From Hericium rajendrae (lineage: Eukaryota > Basidiomycota > Agaricomycetes > Russulales > Hericiaceae): a stretch of DNA of 64,000 nucleotides. Positions 1 through 12,622 of this stretch are shown piece after piece. Position numbers and translations under genes: made by a program. Positions within the stretch are counted from its first letter, which is position 1, and each line of letters opens with the position of its first letter. The notes below the pieces were generated by a model, which was given only the letters and a program-made list of their open reading frames with translations, did not search any database and was not told where the DNA came from. The stretch covers positions 1 to 64,000 of the forward strand of contig CM065891.1 of NCBI GenBank assembly GCA_033439255.1, in the 5' to 3' direction.

Positions 1-976
1 CGTCGAGCCTGCGAGATCCCGGCGGAAGTTTTCCAATAGCAACTATATGTCATCGTTAGTGATGTACTGCAAAATAGACAGACATACTGTACCTCTAGAT
101 CAGCATGGCTAGCATACTCTCCGATGAATCCGGACACCGCAAGCTGATTCGATTTCTGCGTCGCTGCAGTCGCTGGGATACCATACAGCTCTTGTGCGCA
201 AGACGGAACGAACTCATCATTGCAGGAGGCAGGAGCAGCTCCAGCCGTCACGTTGCCTGACCGCTGCGGCCCGATCTTGACGCTGCCCACTACTTTCGGC
301 TTGCCGACAGGCTTCACAGGAAATCTACCACCTCCATATAAGACAAGACAAAGGCGGCCAAGAGCAGAAAAAGAAAGCACGAACGCTACTGTGGGATGGA
401 CGAAGTCGAGATGCCCCTTCAAAGACGCCGGGATGGAATAGGACAAGGTGCGGACAGTCTCCTTGTCAGTTTCAAGGTGTTTGAATCTGCTGAACTGAGA
501 TCCGAGGAGCGTGTTGGCCTGCCGGACGGTCATCTTCACACTCAGCCAATCTCCAGCGGGAGAGGTCGTCTGGTAGGCGACGTTGTTAGATGACAACCAG
601 TCCTTGACGGCGGCATCACTCTCAGGAGAGGGTGCGACGAACGCTTCGACCTAACCCACGAGCAATAAGATGATGATCAATAACTAGGGAGGACGTCATA
701 CAGCAACGTCCATACCTCTTCCTTTGACAGGTGTTGTCCGTACGCGGCATTGCCTGGAGTGCTGACGTCGTATACCTTCTGGTGGAGGCCATCCATGTTG
801 TTGGGAACGAGAGCCAGACGCAGGTCGAGTACGAGGTCCGGGGAAGCGGGACTAACATGCGCGAATCCAGCCGGAGCACTATCGCGCCGCTCATGGACGT
901 GCATGTTTCCGCCCGGGTGCGGGGAGGCACACGCCAGCGAGACGAGCGACGCCAGAAGTACGCTGAGCTTCAGCAT
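1..976 (-). CDS. Sedolisin (S53 family) serine peptidase, 5' part
   Basis: N-terminal 261 codons of a secreted tripeptidyl-peptidase/sedolisin, cut by the window edge. Exons read 976-716, 650-390, about 311-93 and 42-1. The ATG at 976 opens a signal peptide (MLKLSVLLASLVSLACA). A pro-kumamolisin propeptide follows (LRLALVPNNMDGLHQKV, then YGQHLSKEEV, a proline-rich linker and DWLSSNNVAY). The catalytic domain starts near codon 180 (FVPSCAQELYGIP, then SGFIGEYASHADLE). The catalytic Ser-Glu-Asp triad lies beyond the window. Introns 1 and 3 have clear GT/AG ends. The second intron (about 389-312) is less certain, with its acceptor chosen by reading phase. By family the protein is made as a zymogen, activates at acidic pH and removes tripeptides from protein N-termini outside the cell. 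Confidence 0.85.
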
Positions 977-3252
977 GCTGGAAGTGATACTGGGGCGGCG
1001 CTGGGGAAAGCGCTGCTGTAGTCGTCGCAGCTCGTTGCTCGTTTTATGCTCTCGCTCTAGGGTGGATATCGCCAAGAATGCATTTTTGGGATAACGCGGG
1101 AGATGAACCAGAACTGTTGAGCAATTCTGACCTCTCCTTGCCCATCTGCAACTGTACGACATCCGCCGACGATCAGTGGGCCAAAGGTAATGCAAGCTTG
1201 ACGAAACCGCATGGACGCGAAGGCACCTTCCATTGTGCTGCACGACATCTGATCCTGCAAAATTCGACTTATGGCATTCAAGACGTCAAAATTAATGTGC
1301 AAACGTGTGGGAGAAGTACAACGACGTACGTTGGGAGTAGCAGTCGATCACGAGGCCGACTTAGCTCATTCTCGCATTCCTTCTGTCTAGAAATCAGAAT
1401 TGCAGGCACGGCATACAAATGACTATCCTTAAGGTCGGACAGTATAGCACCGCAGCAACGCCTTGCCCATAGGGACTGTCCCTCTGAATCAACGCGGATC
1501 CAGCCAAAAATTCGTCGAATGAAGCGTCCGTGTACATCAATTGCGTCAGTGCAGCGCTGGTCGACGATCAGGCTATGCAACAATAGGATTAAGCCGGATA
1601 CACTGGTCCATGTGGAAGAACGCAGCAAACTTTGTTAGAACATAAGCCAGAGCAATCGCATCGCCGAGGATGGAGTGCGGATCGGAAAATGACGAACACG
1701 GAGCCAGCGATGCTGGTAGATCGTCGATCAGATGAAACGATTATGTCTCTGGAAAGCCTCTCTCAGCGTGATGAATCTGCGTTGAAAGGAAATCGGCTAC
1801 ACTTGAGGATCGCAATTGCCTCGCGGCGGGAACGAGCTGCTTATCGCCGAAGAAGCTAAGGAATTGCATACGCTCCCATAATTGAACAGGCATTGATTGT
1901 CCCAAGTTAGATGTGTCGTCGAGCTCACATTCGCGTGTAAGTCAAACCTCTGTATGTGAGAAGACGCCTCGCAAAGATGCGGGAAGTTGAACGTTGAGTC
2001 TTGAAAAAAATGATTGTTTGACTTTGTGTGCCCGTCATTATGATACCGTTTATGGTTCGGGGCGGTCCGCCTGATTCTTGCGCTGCCAGTGGAACTGAGG
2101 CGCTGGCATTTAACGTCGATAGAGTCAACGACAGAGCCAGGGACCGCTATGCGATCAGGACAGACTCGACGCATGTGATACGATCATCCATCCAAGTCTG
2201 GGATCATCTGGGCTTGTCCGCATCTGCACCTTCAGATGAGTACTAGCATCACTACTGCCGCTCCGGGATAGTACAGAAAATCCTGACGTACAAGTAAAAA
2301 GGACCATGTGGAGGACATGTATCCCTCTCCGATAAGTGCATGGTCCCATGTTCGTAGCTGAAGTCTAGAGAGCTGGCAAGGACTGCCCGGTCGCGCACGC
2401 ACGTGGATCCTGCTGGTGGATGCGGGCGTTTAACTTACTGTCTAGACTCAATAGCCTCGTAGACCCATCTGCCTTGTCTGCGACAAGCTACAAAGAAGGA
2501 CATGCGTAGTCAGTTTGTTACCAGATTACTGAGCGCATACTTGGCGACTATTGCGTCTCTGTAGCGAGCCTGCTGCAATGACTTTCGCGGCCATAGGATG
2601 TGCAAATTGAAAGCAGACTGGCGATCGTCTGAAGTTTGAAATTTGAACTTAGGCGGACGTGAAAGTTGTTTGTCCTTGTGTGTCCACCATTCCGCGCCCC
2701 GATATCCCCGAGCCCGTTCTCACCCCCCTCGACTTCAGCACCAAGCACTCGCCATCCAAACACGCAAGAAACATAAAATCACATTGACACGATCAAAGCT
2801 CTCGACGCACATGCCCACAAGGCCACACACACAACAGAACAAAGACGAGACGCCAAACAATGCGACACGCCGCGCAAGAAAGCGCACTCGGTAGGTATAA
2901 GTACATCGCTGGCGGACGGCGGGAAAACGGGGCGGGGCGGGGTGTCGCAGTCGCCGGATGGTAATTGCACGGAAGAAAGAAGACAGCAATGCGATAAGAA
3001 ACAGAACGAAAGCAGATCCGATGCGAGTGCCGAGTGGGTGATGGATGAATGGATGGTGTGCTAAAGTACAGACAGACGAAAAAGCATACAGCATACTAGA
3101 AACACACAGAAGACAGAGAAATGCAAACCATAAGCATAACAGCACGAATAGAAAGCCGACATTGGATGGTGTCCGCGTCGAAGTGTTGTGGGATGACCTG
3201 AATGGGAAGGGGCGCCTGCCGCCCCCAACTGGACCAAAATTTAAAGAAAGCT
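977..3252. other. Intergenic region, no supported gene
   Basis: This stretch separates the sedolisin start from the end of the ankyrin gene. Open frames are short, overlap on both strands and match no family I recognise. The part from about 2,700 to 3,250 is probably the 3' untranslated region of the ankyrin gene. It includes a short CA-rich run near 2,820-2,840 and a G-rich run near 2,925-2,945. Confidence 0.5.
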
Positions 3253-6200
3253 CTATGGCTTCCCCTTCAAGCTCGCCATCAAGTTCCTAAACCCGCCAAA
3301 GCGGCCCCCGCCGCCCGGCGGCGTCCCCCCGCCCGCCTCCACGCCCGTGAACCCCATCTTCGCGAGCTTATTCTTCCGCGCGATGTGCCGCCCCGAGCCC
3401 GTCGGCGACGACGGCGTGAGCAGGTCCGGCGCGGTGAGCACGCGGCACAGCGCGTGCCCCGTCCCGACGTGCAGGTCCGGCGTCTCGGGGTCCGGCGTAC
3501 GCGCGCGCGGGTGGTCCGCGTCTAATGGGAGGGTGAGCGCGTGCGTGGGCGTGCGCGACGGCGGGCGGGAGGGGAAGCCGGACTCGAGCGAGGTCGAGAT
3601 CTGCAGGGGGCCGGGCACGGGGAATGTGTCAAGGTGCTCGTCCGCGTCCGGGTCATCGTAGCCGTTGGGTTCATATGAGTGAAGGGCGGTTTCAAGTGCG
3701 CTGGGTGGGTTAGAGTCTGGATCGGGGTGGATGGCTATGGAGGGCGGCGCGGCAGAGCGCGATCGGTGGTGATGGTGGTGGTGATCAGACGAACTACCTG
3801 GTGAAGGCATGACTGTAATGCATACAAATCAGTCCAGCTGATTCAGATCGACGGACATAAGAAACACGATACGCACACTCTTCGCTCACCGCCATACTGC
3901 CACTCGTATGGGGCCTCCTCACTTTTGCCCGCCCCGCATGCCGAGAACGTCCGCCCGTAGACACTGCTCCTGGTGCACCAACGCTCCCTGCCCTCTCCAG
4001 AGTGTGGCCACCGCGCATAGACACACCCGCACCGTCCCTCGTGCCCTCCATACTCGCGCTCCTCGCCGCGCCCCCGAACGGCCCCTCAAACTCGCTGCTC
4101 CCGCTCGTCCGCGCCCCACCATCCTGCTCGCGCAACCGCCGCTCAATCGCCAGACTCTCGCCATACGCCGCGAGCCGCGCACTGAGCAGCCCGCCCGCCT
4201 CCGCGCCCGCGCCCGCCAGCGCGAGCACCTCCGCCTGCGTCCGTTGCACGAGCGCCTCCGCCTGCGCGTGGCTCGAGATCGCGCCGATGTCAATGTCCCC
4301 CGGCCGCGCCTTCTCCCGCTCCCGCACCACCGGCAGCGCCAGCTCCATCGGCCCCGGGCTCGCGTGCACCGCCGTCGTGTACGGCAGCGCCGGCGGCGTC
4401 GCAGGGCTCGGGCTGCTCGCACTCACGCTGCTCGCACTGTCCCCGCGCGTGCGCCCCGGCGCATCGGGCGCCGGCACCCCAAGCGACTGCTCCTCTCCGG
4501 TGCCCGCGCCCGCGCGTGCGCCCAGCTCGTCCGCGGAGATCGAGTAGCGTGACAGCTGCGAGTTCATGCTCTGCCCGCGCGGCCGCAGCCCGAACGCGCG
4601 CGCCGACGTCGGCAGCGGCTCCCCGTACTCCTCTTCGTCGTCCGAGTCGGGCTCGGCCACCGCCGCGTCGTCCGCGGGCGGCGTGGCCCGTGTCCGCGAT
4701 CGCGAGCGCGACCGGCTGAACCGCAACTTCATCGAGCTGGCCGTCGGCGGCGGCGTGCTCGACCCCGACGTCGAGCGCTGGTGCCGCTGCTGCCCGCGCA
4801 GGATCCCGCCGCTCGTCTTGCCCTCCTCGCTCTCGTCTCGGTCCGTGTCCACGCTCCCGCGCCGGAACAGATGCAGCAGCGAGTACTTCGAGCCGAGCTT
4901 CCGCGCCTGCTGTCCTGCCTGTATGCTCGATGCGGTAGACGACGGCGACGCGGATCCCGTGCCCGCCGAGCTGGGCCGGCGTTGCTTGTGCCGTGCCGTC
5001 GCGAGCGCCGCGGCAGAGGGGTCGTCTGTAGGAAGCGATGGCCGCCGGCTCGACAGCATATTCGGAGACGGCGACGACGACAACCGCGAAAACGAGTCGT
5101 CAGGCGATGCGACGCGTGTCGTTGAAGTCGACGTAGGCGGCGTCGACGAGGGCTGCGAGGCACTGGACATGCTGAGCGAGTGCATGTGTGACGTCGGCGT
5201 GGACAATGACGACGACGACGACTTGATGTGCTGCAGCACGTTGTCGATCGAGCGCTTCATGTGCAGCCGCTTGCGCACAGATGAGTTCGACGCCGGCGAC
5301 GTCGACAGCCCTATCTGCGTCTCGGCCTCGCAGTGGCTGCACAGCGACGCTCCGCGATCCCTCGCGCGGCTCCACCAGCACGTACACTCCTTCTTCGGCA
5401 GCTCTTCCTGCTCCATCTCCTCTCCGTTCTCCCCGTAGATCCCGTTGCCGAGAACCGTCTCGCGCTCGCGTAGATCCCGGTCCTTCTCGCGCACCCATTC
5501 GCCGATCGCTTCTGCGCATCCGACCCATCCATTCTGGCGTGCGACCATCTCGGGCGTGATCCCGTGCTTGTCGGGACGGCCTGGACGCGCGCCATGCTGC
5601 AACAGCAGCCGCACGACGGCCGTGTGCCCATTCGCAGCTGCAAAATGCAAAGGCGTGCTGCCCGAGGTACCCACGATCGGCGCTGGCGTCGTATTCGGGC
5701 TGCGCGGCGCTGATGGCGAGTATCGGCGTGGAAGTCTGCAGATGACCCCAGTCAGTAAGATGTGGGGAGGCTATTTATAAATTGCTCCAAAAATGACATG
5801 TCGCGTCCCAAATCGAGGTCATCTCACGAGGAAAGAGACACGAAAGAGAACAGTCGACGGCCCCGATGCTACGGCGCGACAAGATTCGAATGCACGTCAT
5901 CGGCCACTGGCGCGACTGCACGACGGCCGACGCGACGCGCGGCGCCTCTATTCGAAAGACGTCTGCAGTGGCGCAGCATTTGCTCGTATCTGACACTCCC
6001 CAATCTGATGTCCGAGGGGCAGACAGACTGGCCCGTTGCAATTGCAACCGTGCTCGACAGGCGCTCACGCACGCACGGCGGGCGCCCCCACCCGCTGCCC
6101 TGCATAATTTCCGTGCTGCCGTTATCAGGCATAAAACACAACCACGCCGCTCATGCAACAACTCGCCGGGGAGGCACTCACCTCGGTGCATTCACATCCG

Positions 6201-6480
6201 CGCCCGAGTCAATAAGAAGCTTGACCACGAGCGCATTGCCTCCAGAGCATGCACAATGAAGCGGCAGTACGCCGTCGATAACGGAGTTGATAGGTTGGCC
6301 GTGGGACAACGCATACTTGACGAGACCGATGTTGCCTGTCGATGCGGCGGAATGAAGACCGAGATGCGGAACTGCATGACAGAGATGAAGAACGGTATGC
6401 GGCCACGGTAAGCAACACGTACATTCTGTAGTGACGTTGTATTTGGCCTCTGCGCGCTGAGAGCGAGACGACACGGGCAT
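3253..6480 (-). CDS. Ankyrin-repeat protein with long low-complexity tail, 888 aa
   Basis: Four exons: 6480-6423, 6371-6182, 5735-3877, 3812-3253; splice phases agree and the total is 2,667 nt. The N-terminal ~140 residues hold ankyrin repeats (LGLHSAASTGNIGLVKYAL, LPLHCACSGGNALVVKLLI, TPLHFAAANGHTAVVRLLL). A short Cys/His cluster follows (ECTCWW, then LCSHCEAET). The remaining ~700 residues are Ser/Pro/Arg-rich and probably disordered, with His-run (DHHHHHHRS) and Gly-run stretches near the C-terminus. Similar fungal proteins are scaffolds of unknown role. The intron between exons 2 and 3 is 446 nt, unusually long here, and includes TATTTATAAATT at 5,769-5,780. Coding sequence is very GC-rich, which opens long antisense frames that are not genes. 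Confidence 0.8.
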
Positions 6481-9400
6481 CGTATATGGCCGGTGGCAGG
6501 CAACAGTGGCTGGTCAGCCGAGTGGCAGGGGTGAAAGAAAGGGATGGGCAGTGGTGGTGGTGGTCGGGAGAAAGATGGGGATGAAGGATGAGAGTGGACT
6601 TGAACGCAGATAGCGGATGGGTGGAATGATAGATTGTTCCAGTCAAGGCTCGTCGACAGATGCACTTTCGGTTCGATTTCGAGGCCCCCGATCAGAACAG
6701 AAGATGCGATGCGTTGATGATGATGCCGTCGCTGTTCGTCGCTGCCTTGTGCTCAGAAAGGCATGCCTGTGCCCCCCTTATACCTGATAGAGGGAGAGAT
6801 GGTGGCGACGGGAGGGGGACGGGGATGGTGGAAGAGGAGGAGGAGGAGAGGGACTGTTCAGGACAATAAAGCCGATGACGCCGGGCCGGGCGTGCCCCTC
6901 TTTAGCGCCGAGCGCCGGACTGTGCCTCTCCGGAATCTAATCAAAGCCCGGCTTCCCCGCAAACATATTGCCCCCTCCGGTGCCTCGTTGACGACCTCCG
7001 CAGCGACGACAACACAACGAATTGTCTCCGCTTTCTCTTGACTACAACGCTATGTTTCAGCCGCAGGAAACCATGAACCCGACGACGACCCGCTTTTAGT
7101 CAGACGCCAACAAATTCCAGATCAATTAAGTTACCAACGGAGCTGTGTTCCATCGTACTCTTCTTCCGTGCTCAACTGACCTTCCATTCCGGTTGCCACC
7201 GGCTTGCGCACTCCACCATCTACTCAGAGCCCAAACGCCCGCGTTGCCTACATATATACTCCTCGTCGCACACCCACTCCCGGCTCCGCCCACGCTATAG
7301 CCATTTCCAGCCATAGTGTCCAGTCAGACAATTGTCCAGATGGTGTTTGCAACGCTTCGCCCGACGCATCCATGCCCATCATCCACGGCTCGTATCGGAG
7401 CCCTCGATCGCTCTGGATATGAAGTTTTCATGCATGCCTTCATCCGCTCAGCTTCCCTGGAAAGTTTTGAACAGCTTCCGGCTTATCCCCATCCCTCCCG
7501 ATCTTGTCACCATTCAGTTGTCCCAACCTGTAAGTTCGCGATCGTACGGCGCACCCGATCGTATGTCGCGCAATTCTTATCTCTGATCTAAGCACCTTCC
7601 GCCGGATTGACCATCCCGTACAACAAGCACACATAGCAACCCCAACGCTACCGGAATGTATAGCCTTGCCTTGCGGCTTTGCGACCCTGCGCTGGCTGGC
7701 GAGCTGCGCATTGGATGACCTTTTTTACAGATTTTTTTACAGCTTGCTGAACTTCAAAACGGGCCAATCGGAGGAATCTTGTTTGACGGCCAGAGTCCAT
7801 GCACAAGTCATGTAGTTTGAATCCCTTGCTTGCTCTTTCTTGAGGCACCACGGCCGAATATCCCCAAGCCATCGCATTAGCGTACCGCCACACTATGCTG
7901 CTCTACGTCCCTGCATTGGCCATGCGATCATCTCCACCCAATCGATCATCAAGTGCCCAAGGCAACAGAGCGCATCGCGGAGCCGGTCGTTCGCCCTCCG
8001 GATGCCTCTTCGGAGCGCTATGTCGCCGGACGCAGGCTCGACGAGCGGCAACGATTGCCTGTCAATGGAGAGACCATATGGCGCGTCCAGCGCCTTTTCG
8101 CCTCGTGGCGCCATGGCGCCTGCTGCGAAGGCCAGAAGGACGCTACGAGCGACACGAGTTGCATTTATCTTTCTGACTTGCTTTCTGTGGCGCCGTCAGC
8201 CAGTATCTCGTGTGCTACGAGAAAATCAGTGTATCGTCAACAACGGCGGGTACATTTGTGTACGAGGTCTACGTGAGAAAACTGGGCCCGTTCGTTTTCT
8301 AGCCATTTTTCTGTCTTCCAGTTGCAGGTATCGGCTTGAGCGCCCGCGGCGTCTAGCTGTGGCGTGGGCGCTTATCATTCCTGGGGCATGAGCGCTTGAG
8401 CGCTTACTCGGACGCAGATGTTCCAACGCGCGCTAGAGAACGTTCAAGTCGCTGCAGCCATCCAGTTCGATGGCAAGGGTCGATTTTGACTGCTTGCGTC
8501 CCTCTGTCTCAGATTCTCACTTTCTACCCTTTTTTTCGCTGGTGTCAGCCCAGGTCAGCCCGTGCTCGCATATGCAGAAAGCTGGCAGAAGACATGCAGC
8601 GGCTGATGCGGACATATGGGAAGATGTGCGTCGAACCATTCTTCTAAATTCTAATCTTATGCATACGATCGTATGAGGTTCTGCTCTCCCGAGCGACTTT
8701 CTATTCCCTTGTTTGCTCGCCCGAAGTTGGCGCCGCATCGTTTTCAGTGCATTGTGCGATCCTCCGCGTCGCCTTCGCGTAGAAACTTCCCGTCGTCGTA
8801 GCTCCTCGAGGATCTGTCTAATTGCCACGAAAAAAACCGCACTGGATTTGCCTTGGTGGATCTGCATCAAACCATTTTTCTATACTAAGGTGGGGTGGCA
8901 GTCGTGTATTCTACGATATCACTGATGAGAAGGGGGCTTTATATTAGGTGTACGTGGTGGCAGGTGCATGCGTCAATGCATCTTGATACCTAGATGCTGA
9001 TTCGCCCATCTCATCCGCCGCCTTGCCTGAGCTCCCCAGTACATCTAGATTTGATGTGATTGACAGTACAAGACATCATCAGATGAAGTTCCGCCACAGG
9101 CCCGCTTCCTTTGCTCGCCGGCTCAAACAGCTACGCATGTCTAGCTGAGCGCTGTGTTCTATGTATGTAGCACTTTTGTCTCCTGGCCGACGCGTACTTG
9201 AGGCGTTGGTCTATGTTTCCTTTCTGTCAGACGTGGGAAAGCTTCTCGACTTTGCTGATCGTCTGCAAGCACAGGTGATACTCCGGTCTTCCGGTCTTCT
9301 TACTGTTCAGCGATCTTTGACGTGTGGGTACATCATGTCGACCAGCCCAGGTGCTTTTGCAACTCCGGTAAAGTAGTAAGTAATATGTCTCGTCACGAAA

Positions 9401-9802
9401 CCATGGTCATATTTCCTCATGATGTATCTCAGGTCCTGTCTTTTGCGCTCTAGTCGCTTTTGACTTTTCTTCATCGTGCATGCGCAGGCAAGGTTGCCTT
9501 CTGTTGCATGGTGTATTGATGCCAGATCCTACTCTCTGTCTACAATGAGGCCAATTTCTCGAGATACTGATCCCGCCGCTAGCATCACCGTACATGGATG
9601 ACCGATGACAATGGGCGATACAGCAGTGCTTCTCATCATCGCGTTTCGCTTGCAAATCTTCAAACTGAATTGGTGACGACCGCAGAACTCTCGGCTGTAT
9701 CAAGCTCATTGACAGCTGTTGACTGCGTACGCTTGATGGGTCCTGCCCTTCATGCGATAAGAGGAGTACAATCGTGGGCGATTGATCCTAAATGCCTTTC
9801 CG
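6481..9802. other. Large intergenic region, no supported gene
   Basis: About 3.3 kb between the divergently transcribed ankyrin gene and TMR1. I find open frames up to 183 codons (7,840-8,391, plus) but no family signature, no consistent exon chain and no intact repeat. The proximal part (6,481-6,900) is the likely ankyrin promoter. A TATATACTCC stretch lies near 7,253. Small poly-T and poly-A tracts occur near 7,725 and 8,830. Confidence 0.45.
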
Positions 9803-9818
9803 TTAGCCACACCTCCCT
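9803..9818 (+). promoter_or_regulatory. TMR-family leader motif before TMR1
   Basis: CGTTAGCCACACCTCC lies about 12 bases before the TMR1 ATG. It is the most diverged of five related leader motifs; the other four share TTAGCGCCWGNACTG at the same place. Role unknown: transcription start, translation or remnant of duplication are all possible. Confidence 0.35.
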
Positions 9819-9829
9819 GTCCGACAGCC

Positions 9830-11299
9830 ATGTCGCCATCCCCCACCCGCCACATCGTCGTCGACGACACCGATCCAGGCATTCAGTATCTGGGCCCTGG
9901 CTGGTCCGCCACATCCGGAGACGCAGTCGCATCGTTTGGCACCTTCGGGCCCACGTTCAACAACACTCTGCACCAAGTAAACAACACGCAGGGGTCGAGC
10001 CTCCAGTTTCAATTCACCGGTGGGCACATTTGCGTGCGGCGCTGTTCAAGGCCTGACTGCTCGCGTGCAGGGACATTCGTGCAGCTCTTCGGAACCCTGG
10101 ATAATGCGGCAAACAAGTCGATACCCAACTGGCAGTGCTTCCTTGACGGACAGCTCATTGGCCAGACAACCTTTCTGAACGAGACGGCGAACCAGATCAC
10201 ACTTTGCCAGGCCGATTCGCTCACGAATACGCCCCACCAAGTCGTCGTCAACGTCACAACGCCGGGACCTAATTTCTGGTTCGATAACTACTTGTACGAC
10301 CCATCGCCGGGCGCCTCGCTCGCAGACTCCATTTTGAAGATCGACAACACCGACCTCGGCATCGGTCTCGTGGGCCAGGGATGGTCGCGATACAAGGACA
10401 TGTGGTTCCTCACACCGAACAACAGGGACCAGCTGATATTCGAGTTCATCGGTTCGTCCCAGCCGCCTTGCATGCATGCGCGCTCTGATCGAGCCCGCGA
10501 CCGCGCAGGCAAGTCCGTGACCTTCGTCGGCGTCGCGCCCGGCGAGCTGAACGGAACCTCGACGACGGGCACATACCAAGTCGACGCCTCGCCCGCGAGC
10601 TCCTTCGTCATCCCCGGCCACGACTTCCTCGGCGAGTTCAATCAGCAGTATTTCACCACGCCCGACCTGCCAGATGGGAACCACACGCTCGTCGTCACGT
10701 ACCAGGGCGACGCGAGCCACGCGCCGATGATGCTCGAGTTCTTCTACGTCGCAAACAGGACTGAAGACGCGGCCGTGCCCACCGCGTCGAGTTCGATCGC
10801 GCCGATCGCGACGCAGAGCGGGGACAACGGCAATCACCACCGCGGGCTACAGGGCTCCGCGTTCAAGGGCGCCATTGTCGGCAGCGTCCTCGGCGCGCTC
10901 GCACTCATCGGCTGCATCATCGCGTTCTATGTCCTTTGGCGGCACAGGAGACGCGCTGCGGGGCCCCATCACGATTCGCTCCTAGAGCCATCGGATGCAG
11001 AGGCGGCGGCGCGACCGTTGTACCCCACGAGTGCACTGATGGGCCAGGCCGAGTACAGTTTGCGGCCGGAGCCCTTCCGGGAGACGAGCGGCGTGCCGGC
11101 GTCGTTGTCATTGTCGAAGGGCCTGCCGCCCCTGCCGACCACGCGTTCCCCGGAGTCGCATGGCGCTAGCACGGCCGCGATCCCGTCGACGGATGTGCAG
11201 TTCGTGCACCATGCGGATAGCGGGGTGCGGATGAATGGTGCGGATGCTGTTATCGACATTCCGATCGTCGATGTTCCGCCGTCGTATTCGGCAGATTAG
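9830..11299 (+). CDS. TMR1: two-domain single-pass membrane protein, 453 aa
   Basis: Exons 9830-10019, 10071-10451, 10509-11299 (1,362 nt). The outer part has two repeated beta-rich domains. Domain 1 (residues ~4-155) starts HIVVDDTDPGIQYLGPGW; domain 2 (~165-295) restarts at KIDNTDLGIGLVGQGW. Both carry the pattern G-x-V-x-x-x-G followed by an FLDG- or YQVD-type strand, and the region has several N-glycosylation sequons. One membrane segment lies at ~310-333 (GAIVGSVLGALALIGCIIAF), then a basic WRHRRR stop, then a ~115-residue cytoplasmic tail ending VPPSYSAD with a PPxY motif. The fold resembles galactose-binding or CBM-like jelly rolls seen in basidiomycete membrane proteins, so a cell-surface sensor or wall-binding role is inferred. 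No N-terminal signal peptide is visible. Most diverged of the five paralogues. Confidence 0.8.
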   Translation: MSPSPTRHIVVDDTDPGIQYLGPGWSATSGDAVASFGTFGPTFNNTLHQVNNTQGSSLQFQFTGGHICVRRCSRPDCSRAGTFVQLFGTLDNAANKSIPNWQCFLDGQLIGQTTFLNETANQITLCQADSLTNTPHQVVVNVTTPGPNFWFDNYLYDPSPGASLADSILKIDNTDLGIGLVGQGWSRYKDMWFLTPNNRDQLIFEFIGSSQPPCMHARSDRARDRAGKSVTFVGVAPGELNGTSTTGTYQVDASPASSFVIPGHDFLGEFNQQYFTTPDLPDGNHTLVVTYQGDASHAPMMLEFFYVANRTEDAAVPTASSSIAPIATQSGDNGNHHRGLQGSAFKGAIVGSVLGALALIGCIIAFYVLWRHRRRAAGPHHDSLLEPSDAEAAARPLYPTSALMGQAEYSLRPEPFRETSGVPASLSLSKGLPPLPTTRSPESHGASTAAIPSTDVQFVHHADSGVRMNGADAVIDIPIVDVPPSYSAD

Positions 11300-12550
11300 G
11301 TCCTGGGACCCATTTTCGTGGAATGCATCTTTTGTGGATGGCAAGTTATTGTGTAAGTTCCAGCTACCAGAAGGAAAGTGTCTCTGAGAACCGCGTTCGT
11401 GATTGATCTATGAAGACCTTCTTTGTCTAACGTTCTGGACACCTCGCTGGCATTCGCGCTCCTGTATCCTCATTTCTTATTCACTTTCGCTCCTTTAAAT
11501 ATTCTCGCTCCGTTTTCTCATCGTTTCTGGTGATACAAGTGCTTCTTTCGGTGCGTGCAGAGTTAGTAGCTGGCATGCATAATGATCGTCTTTATTCCTG
11601 TTGCGTGTGTAACCTGTGCGCATGTGTCTCATGAGCTTCTGGTTATGTCGATGCAGTTTTTTTTCTGGTATGCTTGGACGGCGAGTACCGCAAGGGACAA
11701 GAAAGGATGAAAATTGGCGGCAAAATGCGGGAAGGACCCGGAATTATGGACACACAAAGGCAAACAACGACCTCGTCACTCGAGCCACTCGTTTTGGACA
11801 ACCAATGACAAGCTCAAACTTCAGGCGGTCACTACAGTCCGTTTGTTCCATTCTTTCGGAACGTTGAGATTAATTGATCCAGATTCGAGACAGTCTTATG
11901 AGCATGCCAGCCGCAGAACCTCGATAGTGAGTGCCATCAAAAGCTTTCAGTATCTTCGCGACGTCTTACATGTATTCATAGGGCTTTCCACAGCCGCAAA
12001 TGCTAAAATGAATATGCGACGACTATACTGCCAATGGGAAGTGGGATCTGGCCACTCATGCCTGAGAGATTGCATGCCGCTCGCTGTGAACTCGATGCAG
12101 AGATTGCGGTGATTGTTGCGGTGCTCTACGACATCGGACTGATCCGCTGGATCTGCGCCTGGCCCTCGTTCCGGATTAAAACAGTAAGAAGGTAGAAGAT
12201 ATAGGTATTGTAACATTCCTTCTCCTTGTTCTTGTCAGACTCATCTATGTATCAGATCCTTCAGAAGCACTGCAACACTTGATTCGTCTGGGCGAATACC
12301 TCACATAGGAAGTCACTTTTCCGAACACATGCCCTCTGTGATTCACGTACCGCGAGGACGTGTCAAATTCACGAGGCTCAACTGCTTCAGTGTTGCCTAA
12401 TGTTGACTGTGCGTCAAAGCTCCCAAGTTGCTGCCATACGCAGCGCATGCTAGCGCTGTCACCAGTTCGATTGCGAGCTGTCGTCGTGGCGTCTTAAATA
12501 GTATTGACACTACTTGAAGCTCCAATCGGAATGATAGCACTTTCCCTTTA
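11300..12550. other. Intergenic region between TMR1 and TMR2
   Basis: No intact gene. AT-rich stretches occur at 11,460-11,530. A probable F-box gene scrap is listed separately at 12,063-12,131. The rest shows nothing I can support. Confidence 0.5.
12063..12131 (+). pseudogene. Possible F-box gene 5' fragment
   Basis: One frame reads ERLHAARCELDAEIAVIVAV, which resembles the N-terminal helix found ahead of the F-box in Agaricomycete F-box proteins. The decayed F-box gene at 14.9 kb has a similar helix (LEIEDDMAAIVALLRDVE). No F-box follows in frame, so this would be a short relic. Chance similarity is possible. Confidence 0.3.
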
Positions 12551-12610
12551 CATATAAGTCCCCAAGGTCGAGCGGAGGGGCTTTGCCATTAGCGCCAGGA
12601 CTGGCCTCCC
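12551..12610 (+). promoter_or_regulatory. TMR2 core promoter and leader motif
   Basis: A CATATAAG TATA-like box at 12,551-12,558 is followed by CCCCAAGGTCGAG. TTAGCGCCAGGACTG starts at 12,589, 34 bases before the ATG. The same TATA/CCCCAAG/TTAGCGCC order occurs before TMR3, and the leader motif also precedes TMR4 and TMR5. Confidence 0.55.
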
Positions 12611-12622
12611 TTCATACCACCC

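Noticed and set aside
1278-1628. A minus frame containing GWIRVDSEGQSLWAR, resembling the end of an F-box region
   Set aside because: Similarity is limited to a dozen residues with no F-box core or leucine-rich part nearby; probably chance.
3908-4552. Long plus-strand open frames opposite the ankyrin gene
   Set aside because: Antisense shadows of very GC-rich coding sequence; composition is Arg/Pro/Ala only and no domain is visible. The same holds for 10,046-10,840 and 27,147-27,989.
7840-8391. A 183-codon frame between the ankyrin gene and TMR1
   Set aside because: No domain, no conserved neighbours and an equally open opposite strand; not supported as a gene.
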